This document shows positions 18,277 through 28,217 of a stretch of DNA of 39,043 nucleotides, piece after piece. This stretch comes from Chara braunii (Eukaryota > Streptophyta > Charophyceae > Charales > Characeae), in the NCBI GenBank assembly GCA_003427395.1, contig BFEA01000657.1:333184-372226 (forward strand). The letters are read 5' to 3'. Positions within the stretch are counted from its first letter, which is position 1. Each line of letters opens with the position of its first letter. The notes under the pieces are model-generated. The model had not been told where the DNA came from. It made no database searches and worked only from the letters and a program-made list of their open reading frames with translations. A program made the position numbers and the translations under genes.

Positions 18277-21029
18277 CCTATAAGATCTGTTCAATCGCAA
18301 GCAAACTGCCTTCCTCCCAGCCTTCCCCCTGATGCAACCCCCTGTGATAATTTGCTTTCAGGCAACCAAAGAAACTGAAACTGCCATTTTACAAACATTC
18401 TCTTAGTTAGTCTGGTTTGTGTCTTGAAAGTCAACTCAAAGTCGAAGTAAGGGCGACATACAATGCAGTCAGCCAATATAAATAGGGGTTAGACCGGGTT
18501 TATAAAGAAAGCAATGGTTACCTTCCAGTTCCCTGCCTCCAGAGCCTCGCCTAGGCTCTGGCAGAGCTCCCGCAATCGGTGGGGCGAACGTCCCACAGAG
18601 GCCTTGGCGCGGATTACGGGTTGCAATCCCGCCTGCCGCCTTCCTCTCAGAACCAATGGACTGGACTTAGAGTAAGAAGGGCAGGAGGAGAAAATTTCAG
18701 ACTCCTAGATCCAAGGAAGGTGCGCTCAGACTTGCGTGAGAGGGCCTTCTAGTCTTCAGCACCTGAGGGCCCCGCAATGGCGGCCAACGTAGCAGCTTGG
18801 CCAACTCCGAGTCAAGCTATCGAAATCACTTCCCTAACAAGCCCTCACCCTGCCGTACAAGTCCCCCTTCTCAAGCCCACTCACTCCTCTGAGTTCCAAT
18901 CCGTTTCCTTCGCCCAACCGCTGTCGTATAGCAAGCCACAGCAATTGGCAACAGCTGCCGGCAGTGCTCAGCAGATTGCAGCAACCACTGCGGACCACAA
19001 CACTCGCATCCCGTAATACACGGCGTGCACGTCGTCCGTGCAGCCCCAACTTAGTCAACAACCACCATTCTCCGTAGCTCTTCTGCTCACGCGGTAGGAC
19101 AGCAGCCACGCCACCCTAAGCTTTTGTACCCAGATTGGCACAACAGTCTATAGTAGACCCAATCTTTGTCGCTGCGGACTGCATATCAATGGAGCAGCAA
19201 CCCAAAAATAAGTTGCAGTCAGTTGGGGGCAGCCTGTAACAGTCAACGACTGTGCACATTCAACAGCCATCAGTCTGTGTGCCGTCTGCGGCAGCCTCAC
19301 ATCGCAGCCACAGCCTGGGCGCCCCCTGCAGTGCCTAGGTAAACGATAGTAATGGCCCGTGCTCAACCCACAGCAGCCGCCTTTGATAGTGGTCAACAGC
19401 AGCCCGCGGTCCACAGTAGCGCGCGACAGTGGGCAACCGTGCGGAGCGACATACAACAGCGTGCAACGGTGTGCAGCCACGTACAACGGTCTGTGTGGTC
19501 AAGCATTCGGCCTGATCTAGCCTCCTCTCTACAGTTAACTTCGCGCTATTCCCGCCTCTTTCCTTGAACTCGCGGGTAAGTACATTGGTATCCCGTATCG
19601 GGCTCGCACGCTGCTCGATACCGCAGTTTTACTTTCGGCTCACCCCACCGGCCCGTTCATAGTCGTAAGTTCCCTTATTGTCTCCCCCACTTCCTTTTTC
19701 CTCTCGAATCATTTTATTCTCCTTGCTTCGCTGCTTTTGCCTAACGCCACTCTCCCCGTAGCTGGTCGTCATTTCCACCAAATACATGCATCTCCCCAAC
19801 CAGCCCAACTGAGGGCAACTCCGAGGCTGTGGAGCAGTCCTGAGATCGAAGTCGGCAAGACGCATCATCGAGCCCTCCTCCTCATCATCGCATGCGCTCC
19901 TATTGGCGGGTAAGTCTCTCACCTCTCGGCCTACCACCGCGACTTCAAACGATAGGATGGGCAACTCATCAGCCAGCATGTAAGTCGCCTGGCCCCCCCC
20001 TCGCCCACTTCATACTACTTTCATCGAAACGAAAAACAAAGTCGGATGGATCTACCCCTATATCACGGTCGCATGCATTCAGCATCTCGGTCATCTTACC
20101 TCGGCGCAGCCTATGCATCACCTAACTCCCAACTTACTAATCAAGTGTTCAAACTAACATTAGACTTGCAATTGCCCGGGGCAAGAACCCTAGAATCGAG
20201 TTTTATTTCAACACAAGTGGTCAAAAAATGATCGAAATATCACACCTTCACTCTCCGTTTCCACTCGCCACCATAGCTCGGCGCACCAATTTTCTCACGA
20301 TCTCTATATCTACTGACTAACTGACTAAACTAATCTCACCAATGCACTCGCCCGGCCCAAATCCCTTGGATTCGCCCCTTCTCCCGCCCGATTCCTCAAA
20401 GAATCGGTTAAACAGCCCGTCTATGGCCGCGCCCCCACTGATCTCTCGCCGCCATCACCCTGAATGCACCTGGCGCAAATCTGCGTCGGGTTCACTCCAC
20501 CGTTTTCACCACTCCGCTACCTACGTCCGCCTCCCTACTGCCCGCTCTGCTGCCTGTTCGCTGCTACTAGCGCAGCTTGTGGCCGGCCCTCTCTCTCTTC
20601 GCCTGCATCCGGGTCACTTGCTGCCACCCTCGCTCCCTCGCACAGCATGCACCTGGGTTGATTCGACGGTCAGGTTCATCCCTTCCCCGGCCATCTCCCG
20701 AACCCCGTCCGACTGCTGCCCATCACTCGCTGCGCAAGCCGCCCACTGCTGTGTAGCGCCGTTGGGTCTTGCCCATCTGTCATAGTTGCTTTGCTCTGCC
20801 CGCCACCACCAGCGCTCCGCTCTCCACATCTTTCCGCCCCCTCCTTACTAACCCTTGCCACGTACTGCTCCGCTCTGTGCGCACATGCCAGGACCGCTTG
20901 TCCGGATTCACGCCGGCTACTACCACCTCCATTCAGCTGGTGTTGGCGTCAACATCGGCCCTTCTAATGCTACGCAGCCCGACGGACTGCTGACTGCCGA
21001 GCAACAACCATTCGGCCGTCGGCCTCCCT
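18277..21029. other. Right-central part of the insertion, no gene recognised
   Basis: About 2.75 kb with no frame I can assign. CCG/CAGC-rich open frames at 18777-19016, 19352-19567 and 20342-20785 show no domain, signal peptide or compositional break, so I do not call them genes. A TATAAAT occurs at about 18477 and TTTATAAAG at about 18499. Confidence 0.45.
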
Positions 21030-21111
21030 CCATTTTTACACGCTGTCCTTGTACAGGGACCGCGCTAATCTTCTCTGTGTCGTTCCAACTTTAACGGATG
21101 TCCCGAAGGAC
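21030..21111 (-). pseudogene. U6 snRNA-like sequence (3'-divergent, probably a pseudogene)
   Basis: The minus strand starts GTCCTTCGGGACATCCG at 21111 and continues with a TTGGAACGACACAGAGAAG segment and ATTAGC. These correspond to the U6 5' stem-loop, the ACAGAGA box that pairs with the 5' splice site, and the AGC triad. The first 60 nt are close to plant U6; after the GGTCCCTG segment the match decays and the 3' tail is only loosely similar. No TATA or upstream sequence element typical of plant U6 promoters is visible beyond 21111 on this strand, and there is no T-run terminator. Known routes to such copies are reverse transcription by LINEs, often with template switching; that is inference here. 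Confidence 0.75.
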
Positions 21112-22391
21112 CGGTAATACCCCCGACCACGGCCCTTCAGTGACTGAACAGCCGTCCACGGTACTACCCCCGAATGGTACAGAGCACAAACTGCCTCCAG
21201 GCCCCCAGGGGGAGAGGATATGCGAGGTGGCACAATGACTGGCCCTTCGAAGGGGCCCAACCTTAGCGCTACTGGCTAACCCCCGGCCAGCACCGCTCAC
21301 CTACTACAGCAGGTACCACCCCCGTCGGTGGGCGCCCGCTCCCGCATGTACCCTCATTCAACGGGATTCCCCATAATACTGTAGATGGGTAACCTCGACC
21401 TAGTCACAAAAACCGTTTGAAGTCACACTTCGGGCAATCCCGCAAACACAACATGCCCCCGCGAGACCTCACAAAACCCGAAGCGTAGGGCAATTACAAA
21501 CTCAGCCCTGACCGCGTCATGGTTGTTCAGCCACGGCGTACGGGTGGACGTTTTGCCAGCACCCCAAACACGCGGACCCGTCAAACGGGGCATGCACTCA
21601 AGGCCCTCGACTACCGTGACGGCCATTAGGTCCGGCGCCTCGTCCAAATCAATTGCCCGCCGGGTATAACAAAATACGACACTAGAATAAAATTATTTAG
21701 AAAACGCCACCACCGATCAGACGCCGCCAAAAAAAAAACGAGGGGGGGATAGCCCCACGGCCCTCAGCCCCATCGGCTTCCTCCTCGATGCTTCGCTGCC
21801 GCCGCGTCGACGCTCGCCGACCTCGAACCCCGAACCTTCGTAGTGTCAGTCTAATGTCGTAACCTATAGGGCTAAACCCAAACCTGAGACCCACATTCGC
21901 GGAGTGCCATGAAAGGCGGTACGGCGCTGCGCTCAGGGCCAGGGAGATTGGCCTGAGCCTCATCTCAGCCTACAACCGTGTGCGCGGCCGCCCAGCGTCT
22001 CTGCCGACTTACCAAGCGGTACCACGGCCGCCACTCGCGGCACTCCGCGTGCCAAGACCTATCGCAGTCACACTGTCGCCGTCGAAGTCGCCCTCCGTAC
22101 GCACGCGTAACTCAACCAGACGTACCAACAAAAGACATATCCTTAAATCCTAGTCTAATCAAGGACGAATAAATAAATATAAAACAATGTTAAAACGACC
22201 GGCGTCCGTGCCGGCTTTATAATCAACGACAAGGAAAGAAATCCTGCGCGCCTTAAACCCTGCGCGCCCACGCACTCTCTACTTCTAGACCTCATAGCCA
22301 ACCTATAGCCACCACACTGCCGCAAGTCGCGTGGCGTTCTCAACGATTCCGGGTCAAACTTGTTTCCTGTCACTTGGAAAAAACAGGGCGG
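21112..22391. other. Right part of the insertion, no gene recognised
   Basis: GC-rich sequence followed by a short AT-rich stretch near 21680 and an A10 run at 21730-21739. The minus frame 21963-21697 is open for 88 codons but has no recognisable domain. Nothing else can be supported. Confidence 0.4.
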
Positions 22392-22409
22392 ATACCCTTG
22401 CAAGGGTAT
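22392..22409. repeat. Perfect 18-bp palindrome near the right end of the insertion
   Basis: ATACCCTTGCAAGGGTAT is fully self-complementary and stops 11 bp before the CA at 22420. A hairpin this close to an element end is typical of rolling-circle elements, but the flanking sequences (no A/T insertion site, no CTRR end) do not fit Helitrons. Confidence 0.8.
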
Positions 22410-22423
22410 TCGTGCCGACAACG

Positions 22424-22798
22424 TCTCACAATTTCATGAGCCAATCCTTTATGCAAAGGGCTGGCCTTGACGCACAAGTTCGGAGGAAGGCAAACCCGAC
22501 GGCGATCAAGTTGGCGGACGGAAGGACGCAGCAACTTATTGACCGGTACATCGAGGCCGTACCGGTCTACTTCGCACCTCATGGATGCGAACCGGTGACA
22601 TTCGATATTCTCGACACGGACTTCGACATCATTCTGGGAATGCCTTGGCTTGCAAGTGCGGATCACACGGTCAACTTCCATCGGCGGACTCTTAGCGTTC
22701 GCGACGCCTTCGGCGCGGAAGTGGCGTGTACTATTCCTCTACCGCACCCTTCGATTCGGTGCCAAGTGGTGATGGCCAAATCATTCCGGGCGACTTGA
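22424..22798 (+). pseudogene. Element 2 protease, C-terminal part
   Basis: It reads SHNFMSQSFMQRAGL, KLADGRTQQLIDRYIEAVPV and FDIILGMPWLASADH, the second and third conserved blocks of gypsy retropepsins, with hydrophobic-LGMPW as the C-terminal hallmark. The frame is the same as DSGA at 14564. It ends at a TGA (22796-22798) beyond which the same frame continues for the polyprotein. The protease would cleave Gag-Pol. Confidence 0.85.
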
Positions 22799-23515
22799 GC
22801 TTACAAGCAGCCGGAGGAAATCGGCCTATGTTTCCTACGGACCGTCGCGGTGGCCGACGCTTCACCCACGGACTTGTCTTCGGACCCCCGGGTGGTGCGG
22901 TTGCTGGACGAGTTCGTCGACATCTTCGAGTCGCCTATTGGTATGGAGCCGGATCGACCGATCTCTCATGAGATCATTCTTGAGGCCGGTGCCGTGCCGC
23001 CGAAAGGTAGCATCTATCGGATGAGCGAGGAGGAGCTTGAGGTCCTCCGCACACAACTCGACGATTTGTTGGCTAAGGGCTGGATCCGCCCTAGTATCTC
23101 CCCATATGGAGCACCAGTTCTCTTCGTCTGGAAGAAGAATAAGGATCTACGATTGTGTATTGACTACCGCAAGCGCAATGCGCAAACCGTCAAGAATGCG
23201 GGGCCTCTCCCTCGCATCGTCGATCTTCTTGAGCGACTGGGCGGCGCAAAGTATTTTTCTAAGTTGGATTTGAAATCGGGATATCATCAAATCTCGATCT
23301 GGCCAAACGATCGCTACAAGTCCGCGTTCATGACGCGGTGCGGGCAGTTTGAGTGGGTGGTCATGCCTTTTGGCCTCACCAACGCCCCGACGACCTTTCA
23401 AGCGGCAATGACCAATAAGTTTCGTGCAATGTTGGACTGGTTCGTGCTGGTCTACTTGAACGGTATTCTCGTCAATAGTTGGTCATTGGAGGATCATATG
23501 GGATATCTTCAATGA
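22799..23515 (+). pseudogene. Element 2 reverse transcriptase, fingers and palm
   Basis: The frame reads LLDEFVDIFESP, LDDLLAKGWIRPSISPYGAP, LRLCIDYRKRNAQTVKNAGP, YFSKLDLKSGYHQISI, FMTRCGQFEWVVMPFGLTNA and VYLNGILVNS. These are the ordered motifs of Ty3/gypsy RT. The catalytic YLDD is YLNG at 23453-23464, so both catalytic aspartates of that motif are lost. The frame is broken by TGA at 23513 where the family has a basic residue. It follows the protease in the same frame. Confidence 0.9.
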
Positions 23516-24091
23516 GTGTTGGACACGCTCTGCCGCGCCAAGTACAAGGCCAACCGCGACAAGTGCGAATTTGTCCGGCAGGAGCTGGAATACTTGGGCC
23601 ATTTTGTCACACCGGAGGGCATCAGTCCGCGATCGGACAAGATCCAAGCCATCCAGGAGTGGTCGGAGCCTCGGAACGTCACGGATGTCCGTTCGTTCTT
23701 TGGCCCTGCCGGCTACTACCAACGTTTTATTAAAGGCTACTCGAAGATCACGGCCCACTTGAACAAGCTTCAATACGAGGATCGACCGTTTGACTTCGGA
23801 GAGGAGGCGCGAAAATCATTCTTTGCTCTCAAAGCCGCGCTATTATCTGCGGAGGTCTTGCGGATATACGACCCGCTTTTGCCTACGCGCGTCACTACGG
23901 ATGTGTCAGGCTATGGCATTGGTGCAGTCCTCGAGCAACATGATGGTGTGGACTGGCACCCGGTCGAGTATTTCAGCAAGAAAGTGCCCATCGTGCATTC
24001 CATTGACAATGCTCGCAAGAAGGAGCTACACGCCTTCGTCCACGCGCTCAAGCGGTGGCGGAACTTCCTCCTTGGTCGAAGCCAATTTTGA
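23516..24091 (+). pseudogene. Element 2 RT thumb/connection and RNase H start
   Basis: It reads KANRDKCEFVRQELEYLGHF, then FFGPAGYYQRFIKGYSKI, and RNase H motifs RVTTDVSGYGIGAVLEQ and KKELHAFVHALKRWRNFLLG. The first RNase H acidic residue (TDVS) is intact. The part ends at TGA 24089-24091, followed in the same frame by WVTNNNPLIFYK, the rest of RNase H. RNase H removes template RNA during cDNA synthesis. Confidence 0.88.
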
Positions 24092-25000
24092 TGGGTAACG
24101 AACAACAATCCGTTGATCTTTTACAAGACCCAATACACCGTCAACAGCACCATCGCTCGATGGATGGCTTTCATCGACCAGTTTGACTTCTTTATCGATC
24201 ACATTCCGGGGAACAGCTTTGCGGATGATCTTTCACAGCGTCCAGATCATTGTAGCGCGGTCTACTCAACCTTCGAGATCGACGATGACCTGCGGAACAG
24301 CTTCATCCGCGGCTACCAAGCCGACCTTGAGTTTCGCGACAAGTACGCGAATTGCTCCTCTCCTAATCCGGCGCCTTCTCACTACCGGATCCAAGAGGGG
24401 TACTTGCTTGTCCACACGTGGGGGAAGGACCTTCTTTGTGTACCAAGTGATCTTGACTTGCGTACACGGCTTCTTGGCGAGTTCCACGATGCCCCCGCCA
24501 CCGGACACTTTGGAGTCAATCGCACGATTGGCCGACTTCGCGAGCGATTTTGGTGGCCCGGCCTCCTTGGCGATGTCACGCGCTATTGCGAGTCATGCGA
24601 GGTTTGCCGACGCTGCAAATCCCGCAACCATCGTCCGTACGACAAGTTACGACCATTACCGGTCCGGTTGAGGCGAATGGAAGCGATTGCCATGGACATT
24701 ACCTGCTCGTTCCCTAAGCACAAGACCGGAGTGGATGGGATTCTCACGGTGGTCGACCGACTCACCAAGTTCGCCATGTTTTTGCCTTGTCGCTATCATG
24801 CCAAGGCACCGGAGTTGGTCGAGGTTCTCTACGCTGGTTGGATTCGAACCAAGGGTTACCCCAAGGAAATCGTCTGCGACCGCGACACTCGGTTCATGTC
24901 CGATTTTTGGTTGGCGCTCATCAAGCGATGGGGCTCATCTCTCAAGCCCAGTTCAGCTCGCCACCCTCAGACCGATGGCCAGACGGAGAGGGCGTATTAG
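24092..25000 (+). pseudogene. Element 2 RNase H end and integrase core
   Basis: It contains the RNase H tail (PGNSFADDLSQRPDH), the integrase zinc finger (HDAPATGHFGVNRT then CESCEVCRRCK), and a core with all three acidic residues: Asp in AMDITC (24695-24697), Asp in VCDRDTRF (24878-24880) and Glu in GQTERAY (24986-24988). TAG at 24998-25000 ends the open frame directly after the catalytic Glu. The coding sequence continues in the same frame, so it is a nonsense rather than a truncation. The protein would insert the cDNA. Confidence 0.9.
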
Positions 25001-25837
25001 ACCGCACAGGTTCTCCTTCGCACTCTCATCCGCCCCGACTAGGACTGGGTTGAGCGGCTACCAGATGTGGAGTTGGCCTACAACTCCTGTATCCACCCGG
25101 CTATCGGAATGTTGCCCTTTGAGTTTGAGCACGGCTCGCGGGTCACTTCACCATTGGACACTATTACTCCACGAATGACTGAGAGCGATGACCATCTTCT
25201 TTTCTTGCGTCGGATGCAAGAGCTTCTTGTCAAGGCACGCGATCAGATGGCTAAGACGCAGCAACGCATGAGCCAGCAGGCCAATCGCCAGCGTCTTCCT
25301 TGCCCATTCCGCGCAGGGGACCTCGTTTGGGTTTCCGCAGCGGAATTCAGCCTTGAACAAGACATCTCTCGCAAGCTCCTCCCGAAATGGATGGGGCCTT
25401 GGCCGATCGTAGCACCCGCTGGAGATGCACCCGAGGGACCTTCCTTCATGATTCAGGTGCCTGGCCTCTTGCCCGTCTACCCAGTCTTTCATTGCTCCAA
25501 ATTGGCTCTTTACACACTAGCGGAACATGACGATTTTCCCGGAAGACGTTTGCAAGACCCACCCTCCATGGATGGTTTTCAGGAGGTTGGCGACATCATC
25601 TCCCAGGGACGCTACGGCAACAGGCCCACCGAGTATTTAGTGCATTTTGCCTACTGCACACACCGAGCTGACCGTTGGTTGACCCGTGCGGAACTTCAAG
25701 CAACAGCTCCAGACGTTCTCGCACGCTACGAATGTAAGATGCAAGGCAAACCGGTTTCTTCGGCTCCACGCCGCGCCCGCGTCCAGGTTCCACCTTCAGA
25801 TCGTCGGCTTCGCCCTCGCCCCGGCTTGACTTCATAA
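25001..25837 (+). pseudogene. Element 2 integrase C-terminus and chromodomain
   Basis: After a second TAG at 25040-25042 the frame reads LPDVELAYNSCIHPAIGMLP, then QQANRQRLPCPFRAGDLVWV and LLPKWMGPWPI (the GPY/F-type segment), then YPVFHCSKLALY. The last 70 residues are a chromodomain-like module: QEVGDIISQGRYGN, EYLVHFAYCTHRADRWLT and VLARYECK. It matches the corresponding module in elements 1 and 3. The stop is TAA-free here: the frame ends at TAA 25835-25837 just before the polypurine tract, as is usual for gypsy elements. Confidence 0.85.
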
Positions 25838-25847
25838 GGAGGGGGGG
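25836..25847 (+). promoter_or_regulatory. Polypurine tract of element 2
   Basis: AAGGAGGGGGGG directly precedes the LTR start TGTTAC at 25848. It overlaps the stop of the pol frame. It would prime plus-strand DNA. Confidence 0.85.
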
Positions 25848-26934
25848 TGTTACATGCTGCACCTGCACACGAGGGCCATTTTCCAGGCCCTGCGTCCCTC
25901 AGGCTGAAAGCCTGAAATTCAGGCTTAAAGCCTGAAAACCAGGGCCTACAGGCCCCGTGGCTGTTCAGCCCGAAAGCCTGAAAACAGGGGCCTACAGTCC
26001 CTGTGTCGTTTCAGACTAAAAATGGCAACAGCCTTTTTAGCCTGAAACGAAGGGCCATTTTCGGTCGTTCATCAGAATGACCGGCCCTGAAACTCAGGCA
26101 CCGAACCAGGGTTTCGGGAACAGGCTATTCTTAGCCTGTTCCCCACACCAGCCTCACCAGCTGCTGCAGCCAGCCCCTGGCACACTTCGGCATTGGCAAG
26201 AGCAGCCTCCTCGGCCTGGCTCGCTCTTCAGGCAGTCAGGAGGCAGGCCGAGGTAGTACATTGGGACTTCCCATGCACTTCACGGGCAGGCAGGAGGTAG
26301 TAGTCTTCAGGATTCGGCCACAACACTCTGGAGGGAGCGCTGCAGGGAGTAGTAGTAGCGTTAGCCTTTAGTCTTCAGCGCCGCGCGCAGTAGGTAGCTG
26401 TAGTCTCCAGCGCTGGGCGCCATAGCTAGGATAGCACTAGAGAGAGAGAGAGATTGGGCGGAGGCCATGGGTACCTACCTGCAGCGCCGTTGCTCCAGCT
26501 TCGTCTTCGAGGTACCTGCAGCACAGTGCCAACATCACAGGTGAGTATCTGGCTCGTAACAGAGAGAGAGAGTTGTTCTTCTTCCTCTTCTCAGTCCACC
26601 ATCTCCCTCTCACCCTCTCATCATCTGACTTCACTGCATCTGCAGACTACGAGAGAAGAGAGAAGAGCTTGGTGACTTTGGACCCAGACTCGACTTTTGG
26701 ACTTCAGACATTGCAATGAGGGATTTTTTGGGACTCATGACAAAGACTTGGTGTTGACGACATTCCCATCTCTCTCCCTCCTTTCGTCTGATCCCCTCCT
26801 CTTCGTCTGTGAATGTCTGGACCTGGCGCTTCCTGTGCACAGCGCCAGGCTCCTTCACACCTTGTGATGGATACGATGTATGTTTGGTCTGCATTCAAAC
26901 ATTGATTGGGCTAGTCATTAGCATTCTAGCTTTC
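25848..26934 (+). repeat. 3' LTR of element 2 (runs into the assembly gap)
   Basis: The start matches the 5' LTR copy over 288 bp. The downstream part resembles the LTR of element 3 (GA tracts at 26432 and 26561, CCTGGCGCTTC and CATTGATTGGG blocks at the same relative places). A GTGAGTATCT splice-donor-like site is at about 26541. The end is lost in the gap, so the LTR is at least 1087 bp. Confidence 0.75.
26117..26142. repeat. Perfect 11-bp stem hairpin in the element 2 LTR
   Basis: GGAACAGGCTA and TAGCCTGTTCC pair around a 4-nt TTCT loop. The 5' LTR copy is broken inside the right arm of the same hairpin. Confidence 0.9.
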
Positions 26935-27409
26935 NNNNNNNNNNNNNNNNNNNNNNNNNNNNNNNNNNNNNNNNNNNNNNNNNNNNNNNNNNNNNNNNNN
27001 NNNNNNNNNNNNNNNNNNNNNNNNNNNNNNNNNNNNNNNNNNNNNNNNNNNNNNNNNNNNNNNNNNNNNNNNNNNNNNNNNNNNNNNNNNNNNNNNNNNN
27101 NNNNNNNNNNNNNNNNNNNNNNNNNNNNNNNNNNNNNNNNNNNNNNNNNNNNNNNNNNNNNNNNNNNNNNNNNNNNNNNNNNNNNNNNNNNNNNNNNNNN
27201 NNNNNNNNNNNNNNNNNNNNNNNNNNNNNNNNNNNNNNNNNNNNNNNNNNNNNNNNNNNNNNNNNNNNNNNNNNNNNNNNNNNNNNNNNNNNNNNNNNNN
27301 NNNNNNNNNNNNNNNNNNNNNNNNNNNNNNNNNNNNNNNNNNNNNNNNNNNNNNNNNNNNNNNNNNNNNNNNNNNNNNNNNNNNNNNNNNNNNNNNNNNN
27401 NNNNNNNNN
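26935..27409. other. Assembly gap (475 N)
   Basis: A run of N from 26935 to 27409. It lies between the LTR of element 2 and a TC/TG microsatellite at 27410-27443, so a repeat probably caused it. Its true length is unknown. Confidence 0.99.
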
Positions 27410-27980
27410 TCTCTCTCTCTCTCTGTGTGCGTGTGTGTGTGTGTCAGTGACATATGACTTGTGTGCTCTTTTCTTTTCATCAAACTGTGGAATTCATGTC
27501 TTATGCACACATGCTTTGTATGTATGTTATTATGTAACATGCACACGTTCTTGTAGGAGGCGCATAGTGTGATTGTATGTGTATTTTTCTAGACTACCAG
27601 CCTGGACGGCCAGGCTCCTCCAGGTTTAGTTCGGCTGAAGAAAAAAAAAAAAACATTTTTTTCTGATCGTGTGGCTCAGTGCCTGGAGGCACCTTGGTTT
27701 GCCGCCTATTCCCTAGGCATGATTGTGCTGCTTCTGCCCAAGGCAAGACAGTCCGCTGCAACTAGGCACATTTGGCTGGCAATGTGGTGAGCGCTGGTGT
27801 GGCCAGCCTTTTTCTCTGTTTCCAAGGCTTTCAGGATTGTCAGTGCAGCCTGGGCTTGTGACCCCTGGGGGGGAACATCCGATAAGATGTTTAGGAGGCG
27901 ATTTTCATGTTTGGAAACCTGGAAAACCGGGATTATGGTTATCTGGATACTAATATCTGGGTGGGTCGTCCATTTTGTAG
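27410..27980 (+). other. Intron sequence upstream of the clathrin exon
   Basis: TC and GT microsatellites (27410-27443), an A13 run near 27641, and a short hairpin AGCCTGG/CCAGGCT at about 27599-27616. No coding segment of clathrin or any other protein is recognised. It ends in a good acceptor, CATTTTGTAG. Confidence 0.5.
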
Positions 27981-28115
27981 GTGCTGGAGGTAAATTTGCT
28001 TATGTTCCCGAAAGTTGCAGAGGCCATCCTTGCCACAAGGATGATCACACATTATGATCGCCCAAGGATTGCACAGCTCTGCGAAAAAGCTGGTCTGTAC
28101 CATCGAGCTCTTGAG
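27981..28115 (+). CDS. CHC: Clathrin heavy chain, internal exon
   Basis: Clathrin heavy chain forms the legs of the triskelion that coats endocytic and trans-Golgi vesicles. This 135-bp exon encodes 45 residues ([18 protein letters not shown], then [18 protein letters not shown], then HRALE) with no stop. The [16 protein letters not shown] block is one of the best conserved in the protein and lies in the leg (CHCR repeat) region, roughly residues 580-625 by family knowledge. The boundaries are a TTTTGTAG acceptor and a GTGAGT donor, both phase 0. It joins in frame to the exon at 32678. Upstream exons, which should end in a KLQTK-like segment, were not found; they may lie in the gap or beyond. 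The VNLLMFPKV form resembles plant clathrin more than animal. Confidence 0.9.
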
Positions 28116-28217
28116 GTGAGTTTCTTTTTCAAGGTCTTGTTTCCAGTGCGACTCGTTCCATTGTTAGCTCTTGAAGTAAATGCCTTTCCTGAACTTTCTT
28201 AATATTTCTCACGGTTC

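Larger units (their letters stand above)
14577..22420. mobile_element. 7.84-kb insertion of unknown class inside the protease of element 2
   Basis: The flanks rejoin perfectly: DSGA before 14577 and SHNFMSQSF after 22424 are in one frame and form the canonical retropepsin start. The ends are short inverted repeats, TTGTCGG on the left and CCGACAA on the right. Read as TG...CA ends, the flanking tetranucleotides are GCGT (14573-14576) and ACGT (22421-22424), a 4-bp target duplication with one mismatch. Read as the longer TIR, the target duplication is CG. No LTR-like direct repeat of either end and no transposase, RT or integrase frame is visible. Inside are palindromes, tandem repeats, a 16-hairpin array and a U6-like sequence. 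It may be composite. Confidence 0.75.
12575..26934 (+). mobile_element. Element 2: chromovirus (Ty3/gypsy) split by a 7.84-kb insertion
   Basis: The plus-strand order is a truncated 5' LTR (12575-12863), gag, protease start, a nested insertion (14577-22420), protease end, RT, RNase H, integrase, chromodomain, polypurine tract and 3' LTR (25848 into the gap). The LTR copies start TGTTACATGCTG and are about 96% alike over 288 bp. The 5' LTR runs directly into the interior of gag, so the rest of the LTR, the primer binding site, leader and gag start are deleted. Pol is one uninterrupted frame from 22424 to 25837 apart from five stop codons. Confidence 0.85.

Noticed and set aside
18556-18633. 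tRNA-like sequence ending GGGTTGCAATCCC
   Set aside because: A T-arm-like hairpin and five acceptor pairs exist, but the D and anticodon arms do not form.
20342-20785. 147-codon plus-strand frame in the insertion
   Set aside because: Ser/Pro/Leu-rich translation of C-rich sequence, with overlapping frames of similar length on both strands and no domain.
14577-22420. Helitron
   Set aside because: There is a subterminal palindrome, but no TC start, no CTRR end, no A/T insertion site and no Rep/helicase.
26809-27546. Long open frames spanning the gap
   Set aside because: They consist mostly of N and carry no information.
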